From the NCBI GenBank assembly GCA_022822685.1, contig JAJEAQ010000478.1, positions 1 to 6,909 on the forward strand: a stretch of DNA of 6,909 nt. The letters run 5' to 3'. Origin of the DNA: Trichodesmium sp. jk18x7bins.61. GTDB lineage: Bacteria > Cyanobacteriota > Cyanobacteriia > Cyanobacteriales > Microcoleaceae. Position 1 is the stretch's first letter, and each line of letters begins with the position of its first letter. Shown here in pieces: positions 1 to 5,478 of the stretch. The position numbers and the translations under genes were made by a program. The notes under the pieces were generated by a model that was not told where the DNA came from, did not search any database, and saw nothing but the letters and a program-made list of their open reading frames with translations.

Positions 1-674
1 GAATTAACATAACTAAATACAGTCTGCAAAGTCTTAACCACACGCACATGAAGATGTATCTCGGCGGGAGCAACTGAGCCTGCTTGTACTGCAAACCACC
101 CATCAGTAGACAAAGCTTGGCGAATTTTTTGATAGTGTTCCTGAGTAAACAAGGGAAAAGATGGACCATGTTCAATAGGATCAGTCAGATCGGAAATAAT
201 TACATCCCAAGTTTCACGAGTAGACTCGACAAAATTCTGAGCATTATCAATGATTAATTCTACACGGGGGTCATCAAAAGAATTTTGGTGCATTTCTGGC
301 AGATACTGTTTGCAAGCGTCTACGACTTCCCCATCTATATCCACCATCACTACTTGTTCAACAGTTTTCCAGCGCAATACTTCCCGTAATGTTGCTCCTT
401 CTGCACCTCCAAGCACTAATACTTTTCGAGGAGAGCCATGAAAAATCATCGCTGGATGTACCAAGCCTTCATGATAGAGAAATTCATCTTCTGTGCAAGA
501 CTGCCATTTGCCATCTAATATTAAAGCCTTACCATAAATACCTTCAACAATATACATCTCCTGATACTTGGTTTTTTGATCAACAAGCATCCGCTCAATG
601 CCATGTTGATAAATATCCCAAGGTGTAATCTGTTCATTAAACCAAAAATCTGCATTAACTATAGTGCCTGCCAT
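1..674 (-). CDS. speE: Aminopropyltransferase (spermidine synthase family, thermospermine-synthase-like), 3' end cut by window edge
   Basis: The frame is open from an ATG at 674 to the window edge, giving 224 residues; the C-terminus is missing (family members are usually about 280-300 aa or more). Soluble enzymes of this family transfer the aminopropyl group of decarboxylated S-adenosylmethionine to a polyamine. Seen in the sequence: an N-terminal beta domain, DGKWQS at 54-59, DEFLYHE at 63-69, the nucleotide-binding GGAEG at 89-93, the acidic pair in VDID at 111-114, and SDLTDP at 161-166, whose D162 matches the catalytic Asp. GGAEG, DGKxQS and DLTDP with a following HGPS resemble plant ACL5 thermospermine synthases (GGGEG, DGKMQS, DLADP) more than classical spermidine synthases (GGGDG). 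Family assignment is firm; whether the product is spermidine, thermospermine or another polyamine is open. A strong SD fixes the start. It lies 29 bp after nnr on the same strand, so co-transcription is likely. Confidence 0.93.
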   Translation of the reverse strand, partial: MAGTIVNADFWFNEQITPWDIYQHGIERMLVDQKTKYQEMYIVEGIYGKALILDGKWQSCTEDEFLYHEGLVHPAMIFHGSPRKVLVLGGAEGATLREVLRWKTVEQVVMVDIDGEVVDACKQYLPEMHQNSFDDPRVELIIDNAQNFVESTRETWDVIISDLTDPIEHGPSFPLFTQEHYQKIRQALSTDGWFAVQAGSVAPAEIHLHVRVVKTLQTVFSYVN

Positions 675-683
675 TGACTTTTT

Positions 684-689
684 TCCTCC
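684..689 (-). promoter_or_regulatory. Strong Shine-Dalgarno of the aminopropyltransferase gene
   Basis: On the minus strand GGAGGA stands 9 nt before the ATG at 674. It is the only clear SD in the window, it supports this start codon, and it lies in the 29-bp gap after nnr. It would let the second gene of a joint mRNA be translated independently. Confidence 0.8.
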
Positions 690-703
690 GGGTAAATATT
701 TGA

Positions 704-2236
704 TTATATTTTCAGCGCTGGAATTAGATATTGAGTTAAGGTAAAAGCGTCTACTCCTAACTCAGTTCGTTTTTTTGCTGCTAATATTGCTGCTTGTGCG
801 TGCCACCAAACTGCTGTTTTGACTACCTCAACTGGTGGAATTTTTGATTCAGAAGTCGCTAATAAACCTCCTACTAAACCTGTAAGTACATCCCCACTAC
901 CACCTCTTGCTAATGCGGGGGTACTATCTGGATTAATCTTAATACTTTGATGACTGGCAATAATTGTTTTTGCTCCTTTTAATACTAACACAATGTTAAT
1001 ATTTTCAGTCGCTTTTTTGGCTGCTAATATTCGGTTATTTAGTTGATTGGCTAGGTGTGGAAATAAACGTTTAAATTCTCCTGGATGAGGTGTAATAATT
1101 GTTGGTGCCTGACGCTTAACTACTAGAGAGTTATTTTCTAAATTCTCACAAATATTTAAAGCATCAGCATCTAGAACTACTGGAAAATTTACAGATAATA
1201 CTGTTTCGAGCATCGATCTAGGTTCTGTTGTTAAGCCAGGCCCGCAGGCGATCGCTTCAAATTTACTTAAATCTAAATCTGTGGGTAGTTGTTTTATTGC
1301 TCCTGTTTCTGTTTCGGGACAAGCAATAATTAGTGCTTCTGGTAAATGACTATTAAGTATAGGTTTAATTGATTCTGGCACCGCAATTGATAACATTCCT
1401 ACGCCTGTTGCTCTAGCCCCTAATCCTGTTAAAATTGCTGCACCACTATAACGGTGGGAACCTGCGATTAATAATAAATTACCATTCTTATATTTATAGG
1501 TTGCTGGTGGACGAGGTAGGGGCAAATTTGCCATAGCAGATGTGTTTGTTATTCTCTCAATATTGGGAGGTTCTCTTAATATTGCTGTAATATCTGCTAG
1601 GGGAATATCAAAGTCTATTAGTTCAGCTATACCAATATATTCTAGGGCTTGGTCTTGTAAAAATGCTTGTTTCCACAAACCCAAACAAAATGTATGAGTA
1701 GCACAAATAGCTGTTCCTAAAACTTCTCCTGTGTCTGTATGAATTCCAGAGGGTAAGTCAATACTAAATATCTGTTTTTTCCAGCTATTAATTTGATTGA
1801 CAACTTGAGCTAAATCTCCAGTAATTTCTCGTTCTAAGCCAAATCCAAATAAACCATCTATCAGCAAGTCACAATTTTTTAGCAGGGAAATATTATCCAC
1901 AAAAATTGTTCCTAAAGATTGCAGATATTTACTATGAGTATTGGTTAATTCTTTAAGTTTTGAAATAGGGCAGTAAACTATTATTTTATAGCCTTGAAAA
2001 TATAATTCCCTAGCTATTACTAAAGCATCTCCGCCATTATGACCAGGGCCGACTAATACACCTATTTGATTAATGTTATGATTTTGATGATTTAAAGTAT
2101 CTTGAATTTTTTTCGTTACGAGTAAGGCGACTTTTTCCATTAATGCTGCTACTGGCATTCCAGCCATAAACATCCTTTCTTCTATTTGTCGCATTTGTGC
2201 AGCAGTAACGATAAAATTTTTTTTGATATTGTTCAT
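704..2236 (-). CDS. nnr: Bifunctional NAD(P)H-hydrate repair enzyme (NAD(P)HX epimerase / ADP- or ATP-dependent dehydratase)
   Basis: At 510 aa this has the usual length of the fused bacterial Nnr (YjeF) protein. It repairs NADHX and NADPHX, the hydrated damage products of nicotinamide cofactors: the N-terminal NnrE domain interconverts R and S epimers and the C-terminal NnrD domain dehydrates the S form using ADP or ATP. NnrE (about 10-225) shows GPGHNGGDA at 63-71, DGLFGFGL at 127-134 with probable catalytic D127, and SIDLPSG at 158-164. NnrD (about 240-510) shows the AGSHRYSGAA segment at 258-267, CGPGL at 331-335, DADAL at 356-360, TPHPGEF at 382-388, KGAKT at 420-424 and GGSGDVLTG at 445-453 with catalytic D449. 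The usual GNNGGDG motif is slightly changed (H66, A71). The ATG at 2236 has no well-placed SD. Reading starts close to the conserved TAAQMRQIE segment, so the start is plausible. It precedes the aminopropyltransferase gene by 29 bp. Confidence 0.96.
   Translation of the reverse strand: MNNIKKNFIVTAAQMRQIEERMFMAGMPVAALMEKVALLVTKKIQDTLNHQNHNINQIGVLVGPGHNGGDALVIARELYFQGYKIIVYCPISKLKELTNTHSKYLQSLGTIFVDNISLLKNCDLLIDGLFGFGLEREITGDLAQVVNQINSWKKQIFSIDLPSGIHTDTGEVLGTAICATHTFCLGLWKQAFLQDQALEYIGIAELIDFDIPLADITAILREPPNIERITNTSAMANLPLPRPPATYKYKNGNLLLIAGSHRYSGAAILTGLGARATGVGMLSIAVPESIKPILNSHLPEALIIACPETETGAIKQLPTDLDLSKFEAIACGPGLTTEPRSMLETVLSVNFPVVLDADALNICENLENNSLVVKRQAPTIITPHPGEFKRLFPHLANQLNNRILAAKKATENINIVLVLKGAKTIIASHQSIKINPDSTPALARGGSGDVLTGLVGGLLATSESKIPPVEVVKTAVWWHAQAAILAAKKRTELGVDAFTLTQYLIPALKI
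1248..1255. repeat. HIP1 octamer GCGATCGC
   Basis: A perfect palindrome inside nnr. HIP1 is strongly over-represented in most cyanobacterial genomes and supports the taxonomic call. Confidence 0.85.
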
Positions 2237-2250
2237 TCCTATTAACTTAC

Positions 2251-2278
2251 CTTATACCGTTTCTCCTGAATAGTCTAA
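2251..2278 (-). promoter_or_regulatory. Possible promoter of nnr
   Basis: On the minus strand TTAGAC (2273-2278) and TATAAG (2251-2256) are separated by 16 bp. Transcription would start around 2244, leaving only about 8 nt before the nnr ATG. Both hexamers deviate from consensus, so this is a weak call. Confidence 0.22.
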
Positions 2279-2324
2279 CTAACTACCTCCTTCCCTCTCA
2301 TCAAACAAAAAGTGCAGCATCCTC

Positions 2325-2372
2325 TAGTTCTCCCCTTTCCTAGTTCTCCCCTTTCCTAGAGGGGAGGGGAGA
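2325..2372. repeat. Perfect 16-bp tandem duplication with adjoining short hairpin
   Basis: TAGTTCTCCCCTTTCC occurs twice head to tail (2325-2340 and 2341-2356). The second copy contributes TCTCCCCT (2345-2352), which is complementary to AGGGGAGA (2365-2372) with a 12-nt loop. On neither strand does a T-run follow the hairpin directly, so it is not a canonical terminator. It resembles the short pyrimidine/purine palindromes scattered in filamentous cyanobacterial genomes. Confidence 0.75.
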
Positions 2373-2731
2373 TAAAAAAAGTGGGTTAGAGGGGATAAAT
2401 TAGATGCAACTTCATACAGAATTGGTATTAGGATTTTTTTGTCAAACTCAGATTAAATTCTTGCGTAGGCTGGGTGAGGGGTCAATATCTCCTCGGACTT
2501 ACCAGAATTTTAGTTCTCCGACGCCGGCCACCAGAAATAAACACTCTACCAATCTTAATATTTTCTTTACAAACAGTCTCTTAATTGTGTTGCCATAACC
2601 TAGAATTTCATGAACTAATATACGGTTTTGAATTTTGATCTTGTTATCAACCATAAACAGCAATATTATAGGAAAAAGAACTAAAATATACAGACACAAT
2701 AATCACTCGGTTGGTGAGGCTACCATACACT

Positions 2732-3487
2732 TTAACGACCAAAGTAAATAACTACATTAACAAAACCTGAATCTAATAAATAGCGTCGCCACTTTCTTGC
2801 TGCTTCTCGCTCTTGAAAAGGTCCTATAGCTACATTTTCTGGTATTTCTGTCACCAGGATACCTTGTTCAGGTACTCCCAATAATTGCAATTTATATGTG
2901 ATGAGGGCTAAATCTTTTGACTTACTAGGAATTAGAACATAATAGGATTCTATATTATTCAGTCCATAAGCAATTGGATGTAGAACTGGAGGATATACAC
3001 TAGCTGCTAGAATTCCCGGTGCTACAGGCTCCCCAAATACTTCTCCTGGTTCAAGCCTTGCTAGTCTGCCATTTATTCCTTTTTCTTCTAAATAGTCTAA
3101 CAAATCTAAGGCAAAAAATAATTTAGAAAAGCTTCCTACTTGAATTACTCTGCGGCCTCCCAGATTTCGTAGTACTGCTCTTGGTTCAATCTGTTGCCGA
3201 ATAATTACTAACAGTAATGAATTATCTGAGTCAATATATACAACATATCGTAAATCTTGAAATGGAGTTGGTTCTATAGGATTAAAGATTGGCTCTTGTT
3301 TGATTTTTGAAGGTATTGCAGTTGATGCGGTTGATGCTAATAATAGTTTAGTCGGGATTGAAGATTGATGATTTTCTCTTTGGTTGTTTGCTGAAGATTG
3401 ATATTTGATAATTTTTCCCCATGCTATAACCTGATAGTTAAGGGCTAAATATCCTCCAAATATAATTGACACTAATGAGGTTTTCAT
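2732..3487 (-). CDS. Exported or membrane-anchored protein with two SPOR-like halves, function unknown
   Basis: This 251-aa protein begins MKTS followed by a hydrophobic stretch (about 4-23) fitting a signal peptide or N-terminal anchor. A Ser/Thr/Pro-rich, low-complexity linker follows (about 30-75). The rest looks like two SPOR-type units: the first at about 80-145, with YVVYIDSDN, then VIQVGSFSK (114-122) and an amphipathic helix ending GINGRLARL; the second at about 181-251, with YYVLIPSK, then VAIGPFQEREAARK (219-232) and GFVNVVIYF near the C-terminus. VGSF/IGPF followed by a helix and a final beta strand is the usual SPOR pattern. SPOR domains bind denuded peptidoglycan, often at division sites, so a cell-envelope role is an inference. 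The call rests on pattern, not on a profile search. The ATG at 3487 has no SD, and the promoter sits almost on top of it. It lies 495 bp before nnr on the same strand and is probably transcribed separately. Confidence 0.8.
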   Translation of the reverse strand: MKTSLVSIIFGGYLALNYQVIAWGKIIKYQSSANNQRENHQSSIPTKLLLASTASTAIPSKIKQEPIFNPIEPTPFQDLRYVVYIDSDNSLLLVIIRQQIEPRAVLRNLGGRRVIQVGSFSKLFFALDLLDYLEEKGINGRLARLEPGEVFGEPVAPGILAASVYPPVLHPIAYGLNNIESYYVLIPSKSKDLALITYKLQLLGVPEQGILVTEIPENVAIGPFQEREAARKWRRYLLDSGFVNVVIYFGR

Positions 3488-3495
3488 TTGTTTGT

Positions 3496-3524
3496 AGTAT
3501 AATAATAAAGAAGTCTATTAGCAA
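3496..3524 (-). promoter_or_regulatory. Probable promoter of the SPOR-like gene, giving a nearly leaderless mRNA
   Basis: On the minus strand TTGCTA (3519-3524) and TATACT (3496-3501) are separated by exactly 17 bp. Only 8 nt (ACAAACAA) lie between the -10 box and the ATG at 3487, so transcription would start at or within 1-2 nt of the start codon. An overlapping TATTAT could serve as an alternative -10. Confidence 0.5.
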
Positions 3525-3662
3525 TAGTCATTGTTTCCAATAAATGATTATTTTGATAAATTGATTAAACTTAGTTTATTCTGAGCTAAACCATATTCAA
3601 TCATGTATCTTGATGCAAAAAAGTGCTTTGAAAACAATTTCTATAATTAGTTTTAGTTGGAA

Positions 3663-3839
3663 TCAATAAATAAGAGGGGCAGAAGAAAAGAAATTTTCCT
3701 GATTTAATTCTTCGGGAGTGTGACGGAAAGGGAGTAATGGCAGAAATCCCCAACAAGTGAAAGAGGATGACATGAAGTTAGAATCACAATCCTCAACCTC
3801 ATATTCCTTCTTTCTGCGAGCAAATTGAGTTAAAGACAT
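3663..3839 (-). CDS. Candidate small protein, 58 aa, unrecognised
   Basis: Starting at the ATG at 3839, this frame encodes 58 residues beginning MSLTQFARRKKEYEVED, then a hydrophobic/aromatic middle (CWGFLPLLPF) and a polar end (HTPEELNQEN...). Codon choice (CAA, GAA, TCT, ACT, CCT preferred) resembles the neighbouring genes, which argues mildly for a real gene. The frame is also open upstream to 3923, but that longer version would overlap mnmA antisense, so the internal ATG is preferred. There is no SD and no recognised domain. It starts 37 bp from mnmA, divergently, and ends 175 bp before the SPOR-like gene on the same strand. It could equally be a chance ORF. Confidence 0.33.
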   Translation of the reverse strand: MSLTQFARRKKEYEVEDCDSNFMSSSFTCWGFLPLLPFRHTPEELNQENFFSSAPLIY

Positions 3840-3876
3840 ATTAAGCAGTAGTTTTGATTTAATAATATTAAGTCCT

Positions 3877-4956
3877 ATGAATAAAATTATAGTTGGTCTT
3901 TCTGGTGGAGTTGATAGTTCCACAGCAGCAGCAATATTACATCACCAAGGATATCAAGTTGAAGGCTTAACTCTTTGGTTAGTGAAGGGAAAAGGTCAAT
4001 GTTGTTCCGAGGGAATGGTTGATGCTGCTTATATCTGTGAACAATTAGGTATTCCACATCATATTGTGGACAGTCGTGATTTATTTCAGGCAAATATTGT
4101 TGATTATTTGGTAACAGGTTATAGTAGCGGAATTACCCCACTACCTTGTTCTCAATGTAATAAAACTGTGAAATTCGGCCCGATGTTGGCTTATGGTCGC
4201 GAAAAACTAGGTATTGACAAAATTGCCACAGGACATTACGCACAAATTGATTACGATTCAGAAAGCGATCGCTATCAGTTAAAACGTGCGATTGATTTAA
4301 GCAAAGATCAATCTTATTTTTTGTATGATTTAACACAAGATTTACTCAAAAATTCTGTATTTCCTCTAGGTGGAATAGTTAAAAGTGAAACCAGGCGAAT
4401 TGCAGCCGAATATGGCTTAAAAACTTCTGATAAACCGGAAAGTCAAGATTTATGTCTGGTGGAAGCTAGTGGTTCAATGCGGGCATTTTTGGATAAATAT
4501 ATTACCCCCCATCAAGGTAAAATTGTTGACCTTGATGGGAGGGTATTAGGAAACCATGATGGTGTCCATCATTACACGATTGGTCAAAGAAAAGGCCTGG
4601 GCGTTTCAGCTCCTCATCCTTTGTATGTGATTGATTTAGATCCAGTGATGAATCGGGTAATAGTCGGCGATCGCGACAGTGCTTCAAAAATGGAGTCCAC
4701 TGTGAAGCAAGTTAACTGGGTTTCTATTGCCCCACCGACTAATCCTATCAAGGCAGAAGTACAAGTAAGATATCGTAGTTTACCTGTAGTTGCTAATATT
4801 ATTCCTTTAGGTATTGATGAGGAGAAACCCCTGGATGGTTTTCGAGTTAAGTTAATATTTGAAGCCGCCGTTTTTGGCATAACTCCTGGGCAAGCTGCTG
4901 TTTGGTATAATGGAGATATTTTATTAGGTGGTGGCATAATTGAGAAACAGAAATAA
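3877..4956 (+). CDS. mnmA: tRNA-specific 2-thiouridylase MnmA
   Basis: At 359 aa this has normal family length. The cytosolic enzyme uses ATP to adenylate U34 of tRNA-Lys, -Glu and -Gln and replaces its 2-oxygen with persulfide sulfur, which aids decoding of A/G-ending codons. Seen: an N-terminal PP-loop SGGVDSS (9-15), TGHYAQ (118-123), PCSQCN (90-95) with C94 as the catalytic position, KDQSYFLY (143-150), and ESQDLC (188-193) with C193 as the partner persulfide Cys. The tRNA-binding middle shows HHYTIGQRKGLG (231-242), and a C-terminal beta barrel ends with FGITPGQAAVWY (333-344). Start at MNKIIVGLSGGVDSS is fixed by the PP-loop position, although no SD precedes it. Two HIP1 octamers lie inside the gene. 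It is monocistronic, divergent from the SPOR-like gene and convergent with radC. The extra C91 gives a CxxC plus C set. Confidence 0.97.
   Translation: MNKIIVGLSGGVDSSTAAAILHHQGYQVEGLTLWLVKGKGQCCSEGMVDAAYICEQLGIPHHIVDSRDLFQANIVDYLVTGYSSGITPLPCSQCNKTVKFGPMLAYGREKLGIDKIATGHYAQIDYDSESDRYQLKRAIDLSKDQSYFLYDLTQDLLKNSVFPLGGIVKSETRRIAAEYGLKTSDKPESQDLCLVEASGSMRAFLDKYITPHQGKIVDLDGRVLGNHDGVHHYTIGQRKGLGVSAPHPLYVIDLDPVMNRVIVGDRDSASKMESTVKQVNWVSIAPPTNPIKAEVQVRYRSLPVVANIIPLGIDEEKPLDGFRVKLIFEAAVFGITPGQAAVWYNGDILLGGGIIEKQK
4265..4272. repeat. HIP1 octamer GCGATCGC
   Basis: A perfect HIP1 site within mnmA, where it encodes part of SDRY (residues 130-133). Confidence 0.85.
4667..4674. repeat. HIP1 octamer GCGATCGC
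   Basis: A second perfect HIP1 site within mnmA, 395 bp after the first, encoding part of VGDRD (263-267). Confidence 0.85.
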
Positions 4957-4967
4957 GTTTTAGTAGT

Positions 4968-5029
4968 AGGGTGGGCAAAAATTAAATTATTTGGAGCGAT
5001 GATAAATTTGGTGTTTTTTTGCCCACCTT
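4968..5029. repeat. GTGGGC-ended inverted-repeat element, copy 1 (62 bp)
   Basis: The ends AGGGTGGGCAAAAA (4968-4981) and TTTTTGCCCACCTT (5016-5029) are complementary at 13 of 14 positions, around a 34-nt AT-rich centre. A second copy in the same orientation lies at 5479-5610. It begins 12 bp after the mnmA stop, so the RNA hairpin could help end the mnmA transcript. No T-run follows the stem, so it is not a classical terminator. No target duplication is evident. The form fits a MITE-like cyanobacterial repeat. Confidence 0.75.
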
Positions 5030-5056
5030 ATATCATGTTTGGATAATTAGCTGACT

Positions 5057-5154
5057 CCGGGATTCATCCCACGGCAGGGCTGTCGCTTTCACCGTGGGAT
5101 GGGGCGCCTGCTGTGCGGACTTTAGTGACGCACACAGCCCCTTATGAATCCCGG
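5057..5154. repeat. Structured palindromic element: three-way junction with possible pseudoknot (98 bp)
   Basis: The outer arms CCGGGATTCAT (5057-5067) and ATGAATCCCGG (5144-5154) are perfectly complementary over 11 bp. Inside, CATCCCACGG (5065-5074) pairs with CCGTGGGATG (5092-5101), sharing three bases with the outer stem. GGGGC (5101-5105) pairs with GCCCC (5137-5141), and TGTGCG (5112-5117) with CGCACA (5129-5134). The loop segment GGGCTGT (5077-5083) is also complementary to ACAGCCC (5134-5140), allowing a pseudoknot or alternative fold. It is far more GC-rich than its surroundings. It may be a transposon end (an IS200/IS605 right end has this style), a stand-alone palindromic repeat, or a small RNA. 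The fold is seen in the sequence; the function is unknown. Confidence 0.7.
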
Positions 5155-5229
5155 CGTTGATATTTGCTTAAAATAATTTTTTTTCTCTACTTGGATGCAT
5201 ATCTTATAATCGATGGTAGAGAAGAAGCC

Positions 5230-5304
5230 GCAAGCGCAGTTCCTCCCTCAGGAGGCAAGCGAAACTCCTCCCCCTGGAGGCAAGCGCAGTTCCTCCCTCA
5301 GGAG
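5230..5304. repeat. Three tandem 25-bp repeats, each with a small hairpin
   Basis: Units are 5230-5254, 5255-5279 and 5280-5304, followed by a partial GCAA. Units 1 and 3 are identical. Unit 2 differs at five positions, all outside the arms CCTCC and GGAGG. Each unit therefore keeps a 5-bp stem with a 4-nt loop (first: 5242-5246 / 5251-5255). The unit resembles the short palindromic repeats common in Nostoc-type genomes. No in-frame protein repeat is implied. Confidence 0.85.
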
Positions 5305-5434
5305 GCAAATGTTCACTTCTTCAATCAGAAATTAAAAAGATCAAGTGGAGTCCGAGGCGTACCTCACTATAAAACGCGCTCAATGGGAATATCCCGCTCA
5401 GGAAGTTCTGACCGTCTTAAACAGATTTCAGTTG

Positions 5435-5465
5435 CCTACACTAACGCTTTCGCTTTTAGTGTAGG
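5435..5465. repeat. Strong hairpin, possible right-end palindrome of an IS605-type element
   Basis: A perfect 9-bp stem (CCTACACTA with TAGTGTAGG) encloses a 13-nt loop, ACGCTTTCGCTTT. No T-run follows on the plus strand. It could also act as an RNA hairpin, but with no gene reading into it on the plus strand other than mnmA 480 bp away, a transposon-end role is more likely. Confidence 0.6.
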
Positions 5466-5478
5466 AGCGTCACTAGTC

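Larger units (their letters stand above)
2237..2731. other. Intergenic region between nnr and the SPOR-like gene (495 bp)
   Basis: No convincing gene. The nnr-proximal side holds a possible promoter. Positions 2320-2395 hold a pyrimidine-rich segment followed by a purine-rich one, with a duplicated 16-mer and a weak hairpin. The remainder (2400-2731) is AT-rich except for a short GC-richer patch at 2515-2535. Short overlapping ORFs on both strands (64 and 66 codons) lack an SD and recognisable sequence. I see no strong terminator for the upstream gene ending at 2732. Confidence 0.6.
3488..3876. other. Divergent intergenic region upstream of the SPOR-like gene and mnmA
   Basis: These 389 bp carry the leftward promoter at 3496-3524 and a candidate small minus-strand ORF (3663-3839). 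The part at 3525-3660 is very AT-rich. A plus-strand TATAAT at 3642-3647 could drive mnmA with a leader of about 220 nt, but has no good -35. AT-rich TTTAATAATATTAAG directly before the mnmA ATG could hold a nearer -10. No repeat or RNA fold stands out. Confidence 0.5.
5162..5475. mobile_element. Possible non-autonomous IS200/IS605-derived element
   Basis: The segment starts directly after TTGAT (5157-5161), the pentamer that some IS605-type elements such as ISDra2 use as target. About 20 nt inside is an 8-bp inverted repeat, TTCTCTAC / GTAGAGAA (5183-5190 / 5216-5223). Near the right side is a strong hairpin, CCTACACTA / TAGTGTAGG (5435-5443 / 5457-5465), followed by AGCGTCAC, a style I associate with right ends of cyanobacterial TnpB-carrying elements. 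No tnpA or tnpB is present. The 111-codon ORF across it runs through the tandem repeats and looks spurious. The right boundary is a guess. The assignment is inference from end architecture. Confidence 0.3.

Noticed and set aside
250..628. Two plus-strand ORFs (63 and 79 codons)
   Set aside because: Both lie antisense to the aminopropyltransferase gene, whose conserved motifs fix the coding strand. No SD, no recognisable sequence.
2345..2372. Rho-independent terminator
   Set aside because: The stem has a 12-nt loop and no T-run directly follows on either strand.
2404..2699. Overlapping 64- and 66-codon ORFs on opposite strands between nnr and the SPOR-like gene
   Set aside because: No SD, no recognisable motif, low-complexity composition, and each overlaps the other. 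Treated as chance ORFs.
3642..3647. TATAAT as the mnmA promoter
   Set aside because: No -35 at an acceptable distance and it would imply a leader of over 200 nt; kept only as a note.
3887..4937. Minus-strand ORFs of 61 to 107 codons
   Set aside because: All are shadows of mnmA, which is unambiguous in the plus frame.
5057..5154. tRNA gene or known riboswitch
   Set aside because: No cloverleaf, T-loop or anticodon arm, and no riboswitch core I recognise; no gene begins directly downstream on the plus strand.
5230..5304. CRISPR array
   Set aside because: The 25-bp units are contiguous without spacers, there are only three, and no cas gene is nearby.
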